This document shows, one piece after another, positions 61,791-64,000 of a DNA stretch of 64,000 nt (its first letter is position 1; each line of letters opens with the position of its first letter). The notes beneath the pieces are model-generated. The model was not told the origin of the DNA, made no database searches, and was given only the letters and a program-made list of their open reading frames with translations. This stretch comes from Pseudomonas sp. KNUC1026 (GTDB lineage Bacteria; Pseudomonadota; Gammaproteobacteria; Pseudomonadales; Pseudomonadaceae): contig NZ_CP087138.1 of assembly GCF_021650705.1 (NCBI RefSeq), forward strand, positions 744,001 through 808,000, in the 5' to 3' direction. The position numbers were made by a program, and so were the translations under genes.

Positions 61791-62528
61791 ATGCCCCATG
61801 CCGTTTCCCGCCTGCGCGATGAGCGCCTGGCGCGCAGTTCCAAACCCTTCATCGCGCGTGGCTCGAAAGCCCCGCGTTGCGCTCGTTGCCGTGTGGTGCA
61901 CAGCCACTGCCTGTGCCCATGGTTGCCGGTAGCCGACGGCGAAGCGGGCGTGTGCCTGGTGATGCACGATATCGAGGCGCTCAAGCCCAGCAACACAGGC
62001 TGGCTGATTGCAGACGTAGTCAAGGATACGCATGCCTTTACCTGGTCGCGTACGGAGGTGGCGCCGGCGCTTATTGCGCTGCTCGATGATCCGCAATGGC
62101 AACCCTACATTGTGTTCCCTGGCGAATTCGTTGCCCCTGAGCGGGTGACCGAACAGGTAGCGCCAGCGCCCGGTAAAAGGCCGCTGTTCGTGTTGCTGGA
62201 CGCGACCTGGCCAGAGGCTCGCAAGATGTTTCGTAAAAGCCCATGGCTGGATCGCTTTCCGGTCCTGAGCCTGGCGCCGGAACAGCTGTCGCGCTATCGG
62301 CTGCGACGCTCCAAGCGTGAAGATCACTTCTGCACCGCCGAGGTGGCCGCGCTGTGCCTGGGCCTTGCCGGTGAGGAGGAAGTGGCTGACCGCCTCGATC
62401 ACTGGCTCGATGCTTTCAGCCAGCATTACCTGGCCGCCAAATACCAACGCCCCATCGACCCGCAGGATGCACTGCACCAGCATCTGGCCGATGATCAGGC
62501 CGCGATGGTGCGCCTGGGCCAAAGCTGA
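61791..62528 (+). CDS. DTW-domain protein, probable tRNA aminocarboxypropyltransferase (TapT/YfiP-like)
   Basis: The 245-residue frame has a Cys cluster (PRCARCRVVHSHCLC, residues ~28-42) and the DTW-type core with LLDATWPEARKMFRKSPWL, where DATW replaces the DxTW signature. E. coli TapT of this family adds the acp group to uridine 47 of tRNA using S-adenosylmethionine. Whether this paralogue modifies tRNA is inferred. Its last 34 bp overlap the convergent EamA gene. Confidence 0.85.
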   Translation: MPHAVSRLRDERLARSSKPFIARGSKAPRCARCRVVHSHCLCPWLPVADGEAGVCLVMHDIEALKPSNTGWLIADVVKDTHAFTWSRTEVAPALIALLDDPQWQPYIVFPGEFVAPERVTEQVAPAPGKRPLFVLLDATWPEARKMFRKSPWLDRFPVLSLAPEQLSRYRLRRSKREDHFCTAEVAALCLGLAGEEEVADRLDHWLDAFSQHYLAAKYQRPIDPQDALHQHLADDQAAMVRLGQS

Positions 62529-63379
62529 GCCAGCAGCATGCCGGCAAGCATCAGTGCGCAGCCCAGGTAGCCGCGGGCACTCAGGCTTTCATCCAGAAAA
62601 ACTGCCCCCGCGATGGCCGCAAACACGGCCTCGAGTGAAAAGATCACTGCAGCGTGTGAGGGTAGGGCGCCTTTCTGGCTGATTACCTGCAACGTGAAAC
62701 CGAGCGCCACGGCCACGACACCGCCGTAGAGCAGCGCAGGCCCAGCAACCAGGATCGCGGTGGCATCCCATGGTTCGAGGATCAGCGCCAGCAGCAGGCT
62801 GACCAGCCCGCAGACCACAAACTGAATGAACGCCAGGCGCAGCGGGTCATGGCGGTTGGCAAGCATGCCCACGAGCAACACATGGCCGGCCCAGGCGAAA
62901 GCTCCCGCCAGTTGCAGCAGGTCGCCCCAGGCAACTTTCAAACCGTCGCCAATGCTGAGCAGCGCCATGCCGGCCACCGCAGCCGATGCCCCCAGCCAGG
63001 TGCCTGTGTGGGCTCTTTGGCCAAACGCCAGGCCCAGCAGCGGCACGATGATCACGTACAGGCCTGTGATGAAGCCTGAGTTCGTCACCGAGGTGAATAG
63101 CAACCCGACCTGCTGCAGGTTGATGCCGCAGGCCAGCACCAGGCCCATGGCGGCGCCACCTGGCAGTGGCCAGCGGCTGCCACTTTTTGGCAACGCGGGC
63201 GCGGTTTTCGCCTTCAGTACCAAGGGCAGCAAGCACAATGCGCCCAGGCTGAAGCGCAACCCGGAGTAAAGAAAGGGGCCGATGTGTTCCATGGCTTTTT
63301 GCTGCATCACGAAGGCCGATCCCCAGATCATCGCCGTGAGCAGCATCAGCGCGTCAGTGCGCAACGTAGAGCGGTGCAT
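62495..63379 (-). CDS. EamA/DMT-family transporter
   Basis: The 294-residue membrane protein has about ten hydrophobic helices in two EamA repeats. It begins LMLLTAMIWGSAFVMQQKAM and the second repeat starts near LLQLAGAFAWAGHVLLVGML. The late segment LPSHAAVIFSLEAVFAAIAG and GYLGCALMLAGMLLAQL are typical. DMT members export metabolites or amino acids; the substrate is unknown. The 3' end overlaps the DTW gene, and the start is divergent from the response regulator. Confidence 0.92.
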   Translation of the reverse strand: MHRSTLRTDALMLLTAMIWGSAFVMQQKAMEHIGPFLYSGLRFSLGALCLLPLVLKAKTAPALPKSGSRWPLPGGAAMGLVLACGINLQQVGLLFTSVTNSGFITGLYVIIVPLLGLAFGQRAHTGTWLGASAAVAGMALLSIGDGLKVAWGDLLQLAGAFAWAGHVLLVGMLANRHDPLRLAFIQFVVCGLVSLLLALILEPWDATAILVAGPALLYGGVVAVALGFTLQVISQKGALPSHAAVIFSLEAVFAAIAGAVFLDESLSARGYLGCALMLAGMLLAQLWPRRTIAA

Positions 63380-63506
63380 GCGAAGCGGGTACTCGCGTCA
63401 GGTTTAAGGCACAATAGTGGCGCACACTGTGCCCGAGCCTGCGCACCTTGACCACCCCGGCAGGCCCCTGCATGCTTGGCGCCGCCCCGTACAGGACCCG
63501 CAGCCG

Positions 63507-64000
63507 ATGGCCACCTACGACATCCTGATTGCCGATGATCACCCGTTGTTTCGCAGCGCGCTGCGCCAGGCGTTGAGCCTTGGCCTGGGCAATGAGGCAA
63601 GCCTGGTAGAGGCTGCCAGCATTGCCGAGCTGGAAGCGTGCCTTGCGCAAAAGGCCGACTGGGATCTGGTGCTGCTGGACCTGAACATGCCTGGCGCCTA
63701 TGGCTTCTCGGGCCTTGTGCTGCTGCGCGGGCAGTATCCGCAGGTGCCGGTGGTGATGGTGTCGGCCCAGGAAGATGCCAGCGTGGTGGTGCGGGCGCGT
63801 GAGTTCAATGCCAGCGGGTTCATCCCCAAATCCAGCCCGCTTGAAACCATCCAGAGTGCCGTGCGCAACGTGCTCGATGGTGATCAGTGGTGGCCGCCGC
63901 AGGCCTTCGAAGCCGTGCCGGTCTCGGATGAGGCACGCGCTGCCAGCGAAGGGCTGGCGAGCCTCACGCCACAACAGTTCCGGGTATTGACGATGGTCTG
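63507..64000 (+). CDS. erdR: ErdR-like LuxR-family response regulator (partial, 3' end outside the window)
   Basis: The frame is open to the window end. The receiver domain starts MATYDILIADDHPLFRSALR with the acidic pocket at residues 9-11, phospho-acceptor Asp in LVLLDLNMPGAYGF near 58, Ser/Thr in VVMVSAQED near 86 and Lys in GFIPKSSP. The LuxR-type helix-turn-helix begins LTPQQFRVLTMV and is cut. Position close to recA/recX and the LOG gene fits ErdR, a regulator tied to ethanol and acetate metabolism; this name rests on synteny and domain layout. No kinase gene is adjacent. Confidence 0.85.
   Translation, partial: MATYDILIADDHPLFRSALRQALSLGLGNEASLVEAASIAELEACLAQKADWDLVLLDLNMPGAYGFSGLVLLRGQYPQVPVVMVSAQEDASVVVRAREFNASGFIPKSSPLETIQSAVRNVLDGDQWWPPQAFEAVPVSDEARAASEGLASLTPQQFRVLTMV

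Overview
The window looks like the chromosome of a fluorescent pseudomonad, most probably of the Pseudomonas putida group. The evidence is the gene order map/rpsB-tsf-pyrH-frr-uppS-cdsA-dxr-rseP-bamA-skp-lpxD-fabZ-lpxA-lpxB-rnhB-dnaE-accA-tilS-pyrG-kdsA-eno-ftsB-ispD, then frmA-fghA-ispF-truD-surE-pcm-nlpD-rpoS-rsmZ-fdxA-mutS-pncC-recA-recX. This order is typical of Pseudomonas, and the protein lengths match that genus. The DNA is GC-rich throughout.

Layout. (a) 1-15.3 kb is accessory in character. It holds the 5' part of an ArsC/YffB-like gene, a small unknown protein, a large multi-PAS hybrid histidine kinase, a DUF3592 membrane protein facing an astacin-like metalloprotease, and a catabolic or uptake cluster. 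The cluster has a peptide-type ABC importer with a fused double ATPase, two permeases and a lipoprotein binding protein, plus a class II aldolase, a LysR regulator, an acyl-CoA-dehydrogenase-like flavoenzyme and an FMN-dependent monooxygenase of the NtaA/SnaA/DszA family. The enzyme pair suggests scavenging of an organosulfur or related compound. (b) 15.4-20.2 kb, minus strand: dapC, glnD, map. (c) 20.3-46.2 kb, plus strand: one long run of essential genes for translation (rpsB, tsf, frr, tilS), nucleotides (pyrH, pyrG), isoprenoids (dxr, uppS, ispD), phospholipid and fatty acid synthesis (cdsA, fabZ, accA), lipid A/KDO (lpxD, lpxA, lpxB, kdsA), outer-membrane assembly (bamA, skp, rseP), DNA replication (rnhB, dnaE), glycolysis (eno) and division (ftsB). 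(d) 46.2-54.7 kb: a LysR regulator divergent from the glutathione-dependent formaldehyde pathway (frmA-fghA), then ispF-truD-surE-pcm-nlpD-rpoS and the small RNA RsmZ. (e) 54.7-64 kb: fdxA and mutS on the minus strand, pncC-recA-recX on the plus strand behind a LexA box, a LOG-family protein, a small secreted protein, a DTW-domain protein, an EamA transporter and the 5' part of an ErdR-like response regulator.

Quality warning. Twelve genes contain 14 apparent single-base insertions or deletions, ten of them deletions and many in short runs of one base. They include rpsB, frr, uppS and accA, which a living cell needs. In each case the correct frame continues immediately downstream and the corrected length fits the family where I know it. 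I read these as sequencing or assembly errors, give whole-gene coordinates, and call the genes CDS with the break noted.

No CRISPR array, rRNA, tRNA, insertion sequence or prophage was seen. I did not find a clear new defence or genetic system. The most interesting items are the accessory cluster with its possible LysR operators, the orphan hybrid kinase, the signal-peptide-less astacin-like protease, and several strong inverted repeats in untranslated regions.
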